The position numbers and the translations under genes are program-made. Source: a virus. From it: a stretch of DNA of 64,000 nt. Location of the stretch: positions 1 through 64,000 of the IMG/VR virus record IMGVR_UViG_3300042923_001201; one strand, given 5' to 3'. Below the pieces are notes generated by a model, which was given only the letters and a program-made list of their open reading frames with translations, did no database searches and was not told where the DNA came from. This document shows positions 14,553-22,617 of this stretch, piece by piece; the first letter of the stretch is position 1; every line of letters starts with the position of its first letter.

Positions 14553-14628
14553 ACTCCTTTAATTCAGTGGTTAGAGCGTCGGTCTTATATACCGGTTGTC
14601 CCTGGTTCGAGTCCAGGAAGGAGTACCA
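14553..14628 (+). tRNA. tRNA-Ile(TAT)
   Basis: Acceptor ACTCCTT with AAGGAGT, anticodon loop CTTATAT giving TAT, T-arm CCTGG-TTCGAGT-CCAGG, encoded CCA. It would read AUA directly, whereas Bacillus-type hosts normally read AUA with a lysidine-modified CAT tRNA. The phage uses AUA freely. Confidence 0.9.
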
Positions 14629-14629
14629 T

Positions 14630-14703
14630 ATGGGTTTAGTTCAATGGTAGAACAACGGCTTCCAAACCCGTGGACGTGGGTTCGATTCCTACAACCTGTG
14701 CCA
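14630..14703 (+). tRNA. tRNA-Trp(CCA)
   Basis: Acceptor ATGGGTT with AACCTGT (two G-T pairs), anticodon loop TTCCAAA, T-arm GTGGG-TTCGATT-CCTAC as in Bacillus tRNA-Trp, CCA encoded. One C-C mismatch closes the anticodon loop. The frame was at first misread as Gly; standard numbering gives CCA. Confidence 0.85.
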
Positions 14704-14753
14704 ATAATGAAATCACAATTTTAATTATATAAAACTCCTTTGGAGGTGACGTA

Positions 14754-14954
14754 ATGAAGCTAAAATTTACTCAAAGTGTATATTTAGTTGATTTAGAACG
14801 GATAGTTACAGTAGATGAAGAACTCGAATTAAGCGAAGCGAAAGGTAAAAGTTTCGTAAATGCAGGTTATGCGATTGAACTTGTTGAAGAAGTTAAGGTT
14901 GAAAAACCAAAACGCACAACCAAAAAGCAGGAAAAAGAAACTGGTGATGAATAA
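14754..14954 (+). CDS. Small head/connector-region protein (66 aa)
   Basis: TTGGAGGTGACGTA precedes ATG. N-terminal 40 residues resemble the short beta-rich proteins that phages encode just before the first head-tail connector (L-V-D-L-E-R-I-V-T-V-D-E-E-L, A-G-Y-A-I-E-L). The tail is a mixed K/E run. Stop overlaps the next start by one base. Function unknown. Confidence 0.65.
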   Translation: MKLKFTQSVYLVDLERIVTVDEELELSEAKGKSFVNAGYAIELVEEVKVEKPKRTTKKQEKETGDE

Positions 14955-15292
14955 TGTTTCCTAAAATAACTGATCTTGATTTAACCTTTGTAAAAGAATA
15001 TTTAAAGGTCGATTACGAAGATGAAGACATGTTTATTTCAGGTCTTATTGTAGCATCTAAATCTTATATCCAAACGTTATTGGGATACAAAATATCAACA
15101 AGGTTTCCCGAACCTGATGATATTCCTGATGAACTGACAATAGCTTGCATTATGATTATTGCACATTGGTTTGACAATAGGCAAATTCAACAATCAGGTA
15201 CCTTAGGTGATGAAATGGGTCATGCTTTCAGCGCTATTATAAGTGCTCATAAAGAACCTATCAAGGAAGATTGGGAGAATTACAATGCTTAG
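14954..15292 (+). CDS. Head-tail connector protein, gp6/YqbG-like (112 aa)
   Basis: Starts ITDLDLTFVKEYLKVDYEDED, the classic opening of the gp6-like connector family, with a helical body containing ASKSYIQTLLGY and P-D-E-L-T-I-A-C-I-M-I-I-A-H-W-F. These proteins form a ring under the portal. Length and position are normal for the family. Confidence 0.85.
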   Translation: MFPKITDLDLTFVKEYLKVDYEDEDMFISGLIVASKSYIQTLLGYKISTRFPEPDDIPDELTIACIMIIAHWFDNRQIQQSGTLGDEMGHAFSAIISAHKEPIKEDWENYNA

Positions 15293-15800
15293 GGTGAGGA
15301 ATACCACAAGACGAGATTTTGATAGTTTTGTCAATCACCTTGCCTCGATAGGTCATAATGGATTTGATGCAATGTTAGCAACCATGCATGAAGTGGCAGA
15401 AGACGGATTAGAGCACATGCAAAACGAGGCAAGTAAGCGTACAGCTGAACGTACAGGTAGACTATTAGATTCCTTTACGTTAGGTAATAGGTTGTGTGTT
15501 TATGATGTTGGTGAGTATGATGTAGTCTTCGGTTCAGCCCTTTATTATGCAGGAATGGTTGATGCAGGCCACGCTATTGTCCCACCTGGATACAGAAAAG
15601 ATTATAGAAAACAGAAACGGCGCAAACAAGAAAACCAAAGATATGACTATTATGAAGGTGCTCATTTCTTTAACCCTGCTTTTAATAAAGTTGAGAATGA
15701 CTTTACACGGAAAATGAGTCAAGATCTTGGTTTGGTTGTTAGCAACACTTCGTTTGCAAAAAGACAAGCGAAGCGTAAAAAACGTAGAGGTTCTGTATAG
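15285..15800 (+). CDS. HK97 gp10-like tail-completion protein (171 aa)
   Basis: ATG at 15285, overlapping the previous stop, with GGGAG upstream; the longer frame has no ribosome site. Features of the gp10-like family: T-G-R-L-L-D-S-F followed by SALYYAGMVDAGH and a later N-P-A-F. Lysine/arginine-rich stretches (KQKRRKQ, KRQAKRKKRR) are prominent. It likely seals the head-tail joint or tail end. Confidence 0.75.
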   Translation: MLRVRNTTRRDFDSFVNHLASIGHNGFDAMLATMHEVAEDGLEHMQNEASKRTAERTGRLLDSFTLGNRLCVYDVGEYDVVFGSALYYAGMVDAGHAIVPPGYRKDYRKQKRRKQENQRYDYYEGAHFFNPAFNKVENDFTRKMSQDLGLVVSNTSFAKRQAKRKKRRGSV

Positions 15801-15816
15801 GAAGGGGTGACGACTT

Positions 15817-18516
15817 TTGGCAGGTAAACGATTTAGTCGATTAAGTATTTTACTTGAAGCACGTGATAGAATGACTCGACCAATGCAAAATGCTAGTAGA
15901 GCCTCATCGCAACTTCAAAGAAATATGAACGCCCTGAATGGACAAACAGGCCAAAATTCAAGTGGTTTTAATAGAGTAACCAATTCCGTAAAGAATGCTT
16001 ATACAGGAATGATAAGATACTCTCAGAGTGTTATAAGAGCTTCTAAAAATTCAGCGTTGGCATATTTAGCTACTCAATCTCTAAAAGGCTCTCTAAAATT
16101 AATGACGTTAGTTGTTAATGGAACAAGGATGGCATTTAGGTATTTAGGATCAGCCATTTTAGATGCTGTAAGGAATACAAGGTTGTTTAGAGCAGGTGCG
16201 AGAGCCTACGATGTTGTTAAAACGTCAGTTAAAGGCGTGACTGTTGCTATTCTTAATGCTCTTAGAATCACTAAAATGTGGAATGCCACATTAAAGTTCA
16301 TTAGAACCACTAAAAATGATATAAGAATATTAAATGATATGTTTAAGCAATCTGCATCAAGATTAAAGCAGAATGTTGTAAACACTATTAAAAATACAGC
16401 AGCATATAAAGCCATGACTCGAGCTACGCAAGGTTTGCGCAATAAGATAGTATCTGCTCGAATAGCCATGGAATTATTTAAGAACTCCTCAACCTTTGTG
16501 GCAAAATTGAAAAATGACGCTGCAACAGCTAAGAGAGGTTTCGAAGTATTAGGTAGAGGAATAAAAAGTTTAATACCTAAATTTGAAACGTTGAGAAGAA
16601 ACATAGAGAATGCAAACCGAGGTCTCCATCAAACAGGTTCAAGACGTGCCACGTTTAATCAGTTAGCCGATGCTAATGCTAGGTTGAACAGAGAGTTGGC
16701 TCGTATGAATCGAAACCTTGACAAAGGCAACAGCAAACTTTCACAAATGAGAAGTTCAATAGGGCATCTTAATGGTATGGGTGCTGCGTTTGGTTTGGCT
16801 TATGCCGGACAGGCTGCTTACGGCACCGGTGAAAGAATTGTTGAAGGAACTGTCGGTACGGCTATGGAACAAAACTACAGTCAGGCTTCAGTAGGTATAC
16901 TGGCAGGAGCAGATAAAGGTGCAGCTTATTGGAAACAAATCCAAGAGTATGCCGCATCAACTGCGTATTCTGCAGAAGACTGGGCCCGTAATATGCGCGG
17001 TGCAATTTCAAAGTCCAAGACTGTTAAGGAATTAGAAGTTTATCAAAACGCTTTGGAACAATTGGCAACACTTGACCCTATTCAAGGTCTTGATGGTGCA
17101 GCACTCGCAATTCGAGAATTGAACTCAGGTGATATAGTTTCCTTGGTTGAACGTTTCGAGTTACCTCGTCAACAACTTAAGGAAATTAAAGCAATCGCTG
17201 ACCCTATTAAACAAATTAAAGAACTGATGAAAATAGTTGGTAAAGAAACTGGCTACACACTTGAAAACATTGCTCAAATGAAAGAGCTTCCTTTGATGCA
17301 ATGGCAAAAGATGACCAACAGCGTGAAAACAATGTTTGGTTATATCGGTTCTGGTGCGCTTGAAAAAATCGCTCCCTTAATGAAAAAGTTTAATATGCTA
17401 TGGGATTCAGGAAAACTAAAACCATTTATAGATTGGGCAACAAAAGGATTTGCAAATCTTGCAGAGAAGGCAATAAATTTTGCAACTAAACTTGCAAATG
17501 GTATTGATATGTCTTCAATAAAAGAAAAGTATAAGCCTTTCTTAGATTTGTTTAACAATATCAAATCGACAATTCAGGAAGCATGGCCTACTATTTCTGC
17601 TATACTTGACAATGCAAGAACTATCCTTGGACACGTTGCGGATGAGATAAACACTGCATGGCCAACGGCTAATACGCTACTTCAAGATATGTTAACAGTT
17701 GTTAAAGATGTGTCGGGTTGGATTGCTAACAATTGGCCTCAAACAGTTTCAATAATTGGTGGGGTTGCTGCAGCATTTGGAGCGTTCCATGTACTGTCAG
17801 CAGTAGCTAGTGGTTTCTCATTAGTTACTAAAGCAATAAAGTTATATCAAGCTGGTACACTATTAGCAACAATTCAAACATGGGCACTCAATACCGCTCT
17901 CCTCGCAAATCCTATCGTAGCAGTAATTGCTGCAGTTGTAGGTTTAGTTGCAGCCTGCGTATTATTATATAAGAACTTTGACGTTGTTAAAGAAAAAGTT
18001 GATAATATGTGGAAAAAGGTTAAAGAGTGGGGATTGGGAATGAAAAATGCCATGACTGAAGTCTTCTATATAATCAAAATGAAAGTTAATGATACTATTA
18101 ACTCTATTATTGATAAGATCAACACTATGATTAAGAAGATTAATAACATTCCAGGTGTTAAGATTCCAATTATACCTCAGGTAAAAGAACCTGTAATGCC
18201 TGCTTCAATGATTGACGCTACGCTAGGAGTTGAACCAACGGGACCCGTAACACCAAAAAGTAGTGGTGGAACAAGTTGGGGTACTGGGCATCATGGTGGT
18301 CTTAACTATGTACCATATGATGGTTATCAAGCAAGATTACACAAGGGTGAAGCGGTACTTACGAATCAAGAAAGAAAAGAACGTGATTCTAAACAACAGG
18401 CCGCAGGTGTGATAATAACCGGCAATAACTTTGTTGTACGGAATGATTCTGATATTGATTCAATAGCCGAAGCACTTTTCCAAAAATTATATAAAGCACA
18501 AACAGCCACGGGGTGA
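15817..18516 (+). CDS. Tape measure protein (899 aa)
   Basis: TTG start behind GGAAGGGGTGACG. N-terminus LLEARDRMTRPMQNASRASSQLQ and long helical, glycine-poor repeats are typical of tape measures. A glycine/alanine-rich hydrophobic zone in the last third (IIGGVAAAFGAFHVLSAVASG; LLANPIVAVIAAVVGLVAACVLLY) plus W-K-K-V-K-E-W match PBSX-like tape measures. The C-terminus has G-x-x-Y-V-P-Y-D-G-Y-x-A-R-L-H-K-G-E, a strong family hallmark. Unusually, it lies upstream of sheath and tube rather than after the chaperones. Confidence 0.88.
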   Translation: MAGKRFSRLSILLEARDRMTRPMQNASRASSQLQRNMNALNGQTGQNSSGFNRVTNSVKNAYTGMIRYSQSVIRASKNSALAYLATQSLKGSLKLMTLVVNGTRMAFRYLGSAILDAVRNTRLFRAGARAYDVVKTSVKGVTVAILNALRITKMWNATLKFIRTTKNDIRILNDMFKQSASRLKQNVVNTIKNTAAYKAMTRATQGLRNKIVSARIAMELFKNSSTFVAKLKNDAATAKRGFEVLGRGIKSLIPKFETLRRNIENANRGLHQTGSRRATFNQLADANARLNRELARMNRNLDKGNSKLSQMRSSIGHLNGMGAAFGLAYAGQAAYGTGERIVEGTVGTAMEQNYSQASVGILAGADKGAAYWKQIQEYAASTAYSAEDWARNMRGAISKSKTVKELEVYQNALEQLATLDPIQGLDGAALAIRELNSGDIVSLVERFELPRQQLKEIKAIADPIKQIKELMKIVGKETGYTLENIAQMKELPLMQWQKMTNSVKTMFGYIGSGALEKIAPLMKKFNMLWDSGKLKPFIDWATKGFANLAEKAINFATKLANGIDMSSIKEKYKPFLDLFNNIKSTIQEAWPTISAILDNARTILGHVADEINTAWPTANTLLQDMLTVVKDVSGWIANNWPQTVSIIGGVAAAFGAFHVLSAVASGFSLVTKAIKLYQAGTLLATIQTWALNTALLANPIVAVIAAVVGLVAACVLLYKNFDVVKEKVDNMWKKVKEWGLGMKNAMTEVFYIIKMKVNDTINSIIDKINTMIKKINNIPGVKIPIIPQVKEPVMPASMIDATLGVEPTGPVTPKSSGGTSWGTGHHGGLNYVPYDGYQARLHKGEAVLTNQERKERDSKQQAAGVIITGNNFVVRNDSDIDSIAEALFQKLYKAQTATG

Positions 18517-18522
18517 TATTAG

Positions 18523-19209
18523 ATGTCAAGGTACAAACCAGAGAAATTTAATTTTTCAGGCATGAGTGAAAGGATAACTTTCCAAACACTTAATGCCGAT
18601 GGTACCTATACAGATAATATCACTGTATGGGCTCATATATTGAAAGATGGTTTTACAAGAAGTGAAACTGACAATTTTTTCAAGATTATGATGAGAGAAC
18701 AGTCAGCATTAAATACATTGTTGAGTATGGGAAATAGAATAAAGTGGAAAAGAATGACTTTTTCTATTTTTTCATGGAAAGATCCATCAGTAGAAGATAG
18801 AGGATTCATTGAAGTATTGGTAAAGCAAATACCTTCAACAGAAATTGGTGGGGGCTACCCCGGACCTACTGAGGGTGATTTCTTCAAAGATGTGGTTTCT
18901 GTATATAATATGACAACTGTCGAAGAAAGCGATTATGGATTAAAGTCATATAAATATACCTATGATTTCACAACTCCAAATTATATAGGTATAAGATGTA
19001 ACTTCTCACCTGATAGAAACAGATATTTGGATGATAAGAATGTGGATACAGAACATGATTCACTTATTGTAACCTTTAATATTGATGCTCCTATTAAAAC
19101 TGAGGATTATATTGTATCTCATGTTCATGGAAAGTTTAAGGTCGATATGGTTGTGAAAACAGATGAAAATACTCTGTTAGCACATGTTCAAAGGAGTGAA
19201 GTACAATAA
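18523..19209 (+). CDS. Two-domain head-tail adaptor-like protein (228 aa)
   Basis: Not identified with certainty. Two copies of a beta-barrel motif can be seen: residues 14-105 (ERITFQTLN ... W-K-R-M-T-F-S-I-F-S-W) and 150-225 (GIRCNFSPDRNRY ... HGKFKVDMVVKT). Each resembles the stopper/adaptor fold found between connector and tail terminator. Located directly before the terminator gene with a one-base overlap, it may be a duplicated stopper or a baseplate-type ring. Confidence 0.5.
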   Translation: MSRYKPEKFNFSGMSERITFQTLNADGTYTDNITVWAHILKDGFTRSETDNFFKIMMREQSALNTLLSMGNRIKWKRMTFSIFSWKDPSVEDRGFIEVLVKQIPSTEIGGGYPGPTEGDFFKDVVSVYNMTTVEESDYGLKSYKYTYDFTTPNYIGIRCNFSPDRNRYLDDKNVDTEHDSLIVTFNIDAPIKTEDYIVSHVHGKFKVDMVVKTDENTLLAHVQRSEVQ

Positions 19210-19667
19210 TGCTAGAGCAATTTTTAAAGTCAATTATGGCGTACTTCGTATCCAAAGAACCCATGAACGCCTACATCCAAAAAATACCTGTAGATGTTAA
19301 GTATCCTTGTTATTTAGTTAACAAATGTGATATTGTAACACAGCCACTCAATTCTTATTATTTCATAAACACAGTAACTTTATATGTTCGAGTTTTTGGA
19401 ACAGATGAAGTAGAATTAAAAAATAAAGTATTCAATTTAACAAACAGAATTTTCGAGGAGAATCGAAAAATACCAATCTTAAACAAAGATGGTACTCATA
19501 ATGGACGATTCGTAAGAATAGAAAATATTGAGTCCATTGATATTCCTGTTGACGAAAATGAGATGTATTGTGTCGAGCTAAATTTTAGTTTCGATACTAC
19601 TCATATTGTCGGTACTCAGGAGTTCGATCTGTTAGGACGCGTATTCTTCAGATTTGAATTAAATTAA
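19209..19667 (+). CDS. Tail terminator protein (152 aa)
   Basis: Size, position and pattern (N-terminal helix LEQFLKSIMAYFV, K-Y-P-C-Y-L-V, central beta sheet YYFINTVTLYVRVFG, C-terminal V-E-L-N-F-S-F-D) fit the family of tail terminators of PBSX-like phages. It would cap the sheath and tube and join them to the head. One-base overlap with the preceding gene. Confidence 0.72.
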   Translation: MLEQFLKSIMAYFVSKEPMNAYIQKIPVDVKYPCYLVNKCDIVTQPLNSYYFINTVTLYVRVFGTDEVELKNKVFNLTNRIFEENRKIPILNKDGTHNGRFVRIENIESIDIPVDENEMYCVELNFSFDTTHIVGTQEFDLLGRVFFRFELN

Positions 19668-19683
19668 TTAGGGGGACTACACA

Positions 19684-20751
19684 ATGGCAGTTAAAGTTAC
19701 AACTGGCGGAGTTTTTACTAAAGCGCCTGGACAAAGACCTGGTTTGTATGTTCGGTTTATAGAACGGGCAATTGCAGCTATTGGTTCTGGTGCAAGATCA
19801 AAGGTTGCTACTCTGAAATCAACATTTAGTGGAACGGCTGTTGCTAATAAAGTATACCGAGTAACAAATATGGAACAGGCCACATCACTTTTCGGAGACG
19901 GAAACGTAAAAGATATTGCACAAATTTTTACAGGTGGCGCATCTGAAGTAGTTGTTTCAACAGCTGGAACTGGTGGAACTATAAACTGGAGTGCTGCCCT
20001 ACAGGCTCTTGAAACATATGAGTTTCATGTATATGTAAATCCAGTAGGTGGCGATACAGCTTTGGCTACAGCTTCATTCACTTGGCTGAAAACTTGCAAA
20101 ACAAACGGAATGAGTTTCATCGGTGTATTTGCTGATAAGGCTTCTGAAGGTACTGTAACTTCGGTTAAGGCTGCAGCTACTGGTTTCGACGATGAATATG
20201 CAGTTTTTGTTGGTGGGGGCGTGCTTAAAGCAGACGGTACCAAAGTTGAGGCTGACGAATATGCTTGCTATATTGCAGGTCTGATTGCAGGTACTCCACT
20301 TGATGGATCGCTGACATATCTTGACGTTCCATTTGCTGAACCTATCACTCGTTACCGCAGCGTCGATGTTATTGATCTGTTGGCTGCTGGTGTGCTTGTT
20401 ACAGTAATGGACGGGGACAAACCGCGTATTGAACAGGGTCTTACTCTCGGTGAAGGTACATTCAGTAAGATTCGTACTGTTCGTGCTAAACAAGCCCTGG
20501 TGGATGACATTAGCAGAACTGTTAATGATTCCTATATCGGTAAAATCACCAACAATGCAAATGGTCAAGTAGCAGTAATTAATGCTATAAAGGCATACCT
20601 TACTACTTTGGCTACAGCGAATGTTATTGACACTGACTTCATTGTTGAACTTGATCCTACTCAACCGTCTGTAGGTTCCGATCTCTACATTCTTGTTGGT
20701 GTTAGATTCCTTGATTCTATCGAATATGTCTACATGACAATTTCCAACTAA
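19684..20751 (+). CDS. Contractile tail sheath protein, XkdK-like (355 aa)
   Basis: GGGGG ribosome site. Starts with the sheath-type N-terminus (GGVFTKAPGQRPGLYVRFIERA) and ends with D-L-Y-I-L-V-G-V-R-F-L-D-S-I-E-Y-V-Y-M-T-I, matching sheath proteins of PBSX and its relatives; Y-x-x-Y-V-N-P-x-G-G-D in the middle. Length is in the short range (XkdK is about 466), lacking an outer insertion domain. Codons are regular, consistent with high expression. Confidence 0.9.
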   Translation: MAVKVTTGGVFTKAPGQRPGLYVRFIERAIAAIGSGARSKVATLKSTFSGTAVANKVYRVTNMEQATSLFGDGNVKDIAQIFTGGASEVVVSTAGTGGTINWSAALQALETYEFHVYVNPVGGDTALATASFTWLKTCKTNGMSFIGVFADKASEGTVTSVKAAATGFDDEYAVFVGGGVLKADGTKVEADEYACYIAGLIAGTPLDGSLTYLDVPFAEPITRYRSVDVIDLLAAGVLVTVMDGDKPRIEQGLTLGEGTFSKIRTVRAKQALVDDISRTVNDSYIGKITNNANGQVAVINAIKAYLTTLATANVIDTDFIVELDPTQPSVGSDLYILVGVRFLDSIEYVYMTISN

Positions 20752-20768
20752 TATAGGAGGTAATATAA

Positions 20769-21194
20769 ATGGCAATAGCACCCCAAACAGTATTCCGCGG
20801 AACTGACGCGGAAATCCACATGGAAGGCCAGTGGATTAGTAATGCCTCGTCTGTTGAGGCTACTGTGGAAGTTAACCAAGCTGAAGTAAATGTATTGGGT
20901 AACTGGTGGACCGTTTATCGTAACATGGGTCTTTCTGGCTCAGGTTCGATGACAGGCGTTTTTGTAAACACCACTTTGCTCGAGCGTATTGGCACGATTC
21001 AAGCAGGGAGAGAATTTAGAACTGAACTTGTTATTTCAAATACTAATCCAGACGTTGATAAGACGTATCGGGTAACTTTGAAAAACGTTACTTTCACTTC
21101 TATTCCACTTGCAAACTTTAGCACAGGAGAAATTGCTGAGCAAGAGTTTCCATTCACTTTTAGTGGATATGAAATTAATAGCGTAGTATCATAA
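20769..21194 (+). CDS. Tail tube protein, XkdM-like (141 aa)
   Basis: AGGAGG spaced 7 bases. Pattern FRGTDAEIHMEGQWI at the start, G-S-G-S-M-T-G in the middle and E-Q-E-F-P-F-T-F-S-G-Y-E at the end are the XkdM/tube signature. It polymerises as the inner tube inside the sheath encoded just upstream. Followed by a strong terminator. Confidence 0.92.
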   Translation: MAIAPQTVFRGTDAEIHMEGQWISNASSVEATVEVNQAEVNVLGNWWTVYRNMGLSGSGSMTGVFVNTTLLERIGTIQAGREFRTELVISNTNPDVDKTYRVTLKNVTFTSIPLANFSTGEIAEQEFPFTFSGYEINSVVS

Positions 21195-21200
21195 TAATAT

Positions 21201-21246
21201 GGGAGGGTAAACTGCAAATGTTCCGCAGCACCCTCCCTATTTTTTT
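21201..21246 (+). terminator. Rho-independent terminator after tail tube
   Basis: Perfect eight-pair GGGAGGGT/ACCCTCCC (21201-21208 with 21230-21237), an inner CTGC/GCAG helix, then a T-run. Confidence 0.9.
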
Positions 21247-21302
21247 ATGAGAACTTATGGTAGATAAAATTTATATTTTATATCTAAAAATGGGCCAAAA
21301 AC

Positions 21303-21341
21303 GGTTTACAAACTGACTTTTAAAGAACATATATATTATGA
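21303..21341 (+). promoter_or_regulatory. Late-class promoter for chaperone and baseplate genes
   Basis: GGTTTACA (TTTACA 21305-21310), 16 bases, ACATAT (21327-21332), ATTATGAAGGTGA. Third member of the late class, with the same spacing as at 5061 and 14094. Confidence 0.65.
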
Positions 21342-21379
21342 AGGTGAATAAAAACCTTAAAAATAGGAGGAAATTAACA

Positions 21380-21784
21380 ATGTCCGAAGTAATTAAAGAA
21401 AAAGATATTTTGGCTGCACTGCTTGCCCCTGATAATGATGTAATTGTTGAAGTTCCAATGAAACGTTTCGGTATTAACTTTAAACTTAAGGCTCTGTCTC
21501 CCGATGAAATGAGTCGTGTACAGCAACGTGCAACTCGTCTTGTTGGTAAAGGAAAGAAAGTATTTAATGAAGAAATGTTTAACTATCTTACAATTATTGA
21601 AGCGTGTATTGTTCCTAATTGGAAAGATGAAAAAGTATTGGAAGCTCTCGGTGTAACCGATCCGATCGATGCAATTAAGAAGCGTCTGTTGTTTGGTGAA
21701 GTTGCGTATCTGCTTCAAGAAATCGGTAATTTGAATGGTTTCGACCAATCTGATGAAGAAATTATTGAAGAAGTAAAAAACTAA
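21380..21784 (+). CDS. Tail assembly chaperone, short form (134 aa)
   Basis: ATG at 21380 behind AGGAGG; the earlier ATG 21338 lies in the promoter. The product matches XkdN-type chaperones (helical, M-K-R-F-G-I-N-F-K-L-K-A-L-S, E-A-C-I-V-P-N-W). It ends V-K-N-stop at a slippery heptamer. A second, longer product arises by -1 frameshift. These chaperones coat the tape measure during tail assembly. Confidence 0.9.
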   Translation: MSEVIKEKDILAALLAPDNDVIVEVPMKRFGINFKLKALSPDEMSRVQQRATRLVGKGKKVFNEEMFNYLTIIEACIVPNWKDEKVLEALGVTDPIDAIKKRLLFGEVAYLLQEIGNLNGFDQSDEEIIEEVKN

Positions 21785-21942
21785 TAAAGCAGGACTTTGA
21801 GGCGAGTATGTTACACTACTTACTTCAGGAAAAGTCACTAATGCCCGATGAAATTTACGCAAAACCACGGGGCGTGAAAAACTTCATTTACGCCTCTACA
21901 CTTCTTCAAATAGAAATGGAAGAGAAAGCAGCTAAAAAGTAA
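21380..21942 (+). CDS. Tail assembly chaperone, -1 frameshifted long form (187 aa)
   Basis: Read as 21380-21781 joined to 21781-21942. After shifting back one base on AAAAAAC, the frame continues L-I-K-Q-D-F-E-A-S-M-L-H-Y-L-L-Q and ends A-A-K-K-stop, 53 residues longer. No ribosome site precedes this extension, and it fills the otherwise empty gap before the LysM gene. The arrangement is the conserved gpG/gpGT system of tailed phages. Confidence 0.88.
21775..21781 (+). promoter_or_regulatory. Programmed -1 ribosomal frameshift site A-AAA-AAC
   Basis: Zero-frame codons GTA-AAA-AAC place the heptamer exactly in X-XXY-YYZ register, directly before the TAA of the short chaperone. Slippage gives the long form. 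Confidence 0.88.
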
Positions 21943-21954
21943 GGAGGTAAATAT

Positions 21955-22617
21955 ATGGCAGTTGAAATTTGGTTGAAAAAAGATGAAGATGACAGACTGT
22001 TAATTCCTGTAAACCCTCCTACAGTTGGCTCTACCTTAACCAGAAACTATGAAGATATAGTTGTGGCAAGCGGTGACGAAAAAACTGTTATGAGTGGTAA
22101 AAACCTCAGAGAATATACGATTGCATCCTTTCTACCGAAGCGAATGACTTATTATAACAAAGCAGCATCTGATTATACAGATCCTATTGTTATTGTAACG
22201 AAAATCGAAAAATGGATGAACTCAAAGACAGTCCTGCTACTTCAAGTTACGAACACAGTAATTAACAAACCTGTTACCATAAGATCATTTAAATGGGAAG
22301 TAAATCATGTCGGTGATGTTGATTATACTCTGGAATTAAAACAATATGATCCTATTACTTTTAAAGCAATCACTTCGGGTCCTAGTTCAACTGAAACAGT
22401 TAAAACTGTAGTTGCTCCAACAAAGACTCGTCCAGCGTCTCAAAAAGTAACATCGGGTGATTACACAGTAAAAACAGGCGATAGTCTTTGGACAATTGCT
22501 AAAAAGTTTTATAACGATGGGTCAAAAACGGATAAAATATATCAAGCAAATAAAAAGGTTATAGGTCCTAATCCCAATTTAATTCAGCCCGGTATGAAGT
22601 TGGTGATTCCTGAATGA
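21955..22617 (+). CDS. Baseplate/tail-tip protein with LysM domain, XkdP-like (220 aa)
   Basis: Residues 1-140 form the XkdP/gp53-like domain (IWLKKDEDD, L-P-V-N-P-P-T-V-G-type opening, here IPVNPPTVGSTLTRNYED). Residues 168-218 are a LysM peptidoglycan-binding domain (Y-T-V-K-T-G-D-S-L-W-T-I-A-K-K-F-Y...N-P-N-L-I-Q-P-G-M-K-L-V-I-P). It joins the hub to the tube and anchors wall contact. Ribosome site AAGGAGG; stop overlaps the next ATG. Confidence 0.9.
   Translation: MAVEIWLKKDEDDRLLIPVNPPTVGSTLTRNYEDIVVASGDEKTVMSGKNLREYTIASFLPKRMTYYNKAASDYTDPIVIVTKIEKWMNSKTVLLLQVTNTVINKPVTIRSFKWEVNHVGDVDYTLELKQYDPITFKAITSGPSSTETVKTVVAPTKTRPASQKVTSGDYTVKTGDSLWTIAKKFYNDGSKTDKIYQANKKVIGPNPNLIQPGMKLVIPE

Noticed and set aside
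14630-14703. tRNA-Gly(TCC) with an expanded, frameshift-suppressing anticodon loop
   Set aside because: Counting from the acceptor stem gives a normal seven-base loop with CCA, and the T-arm is that of tRNA-Trp.
20074-20781. 235-codon minus-strand frame under the sheath gene
   Set aside because: Shadow of the sheath reading frame, cysteine-rich and low-complexity translation without a start signal.
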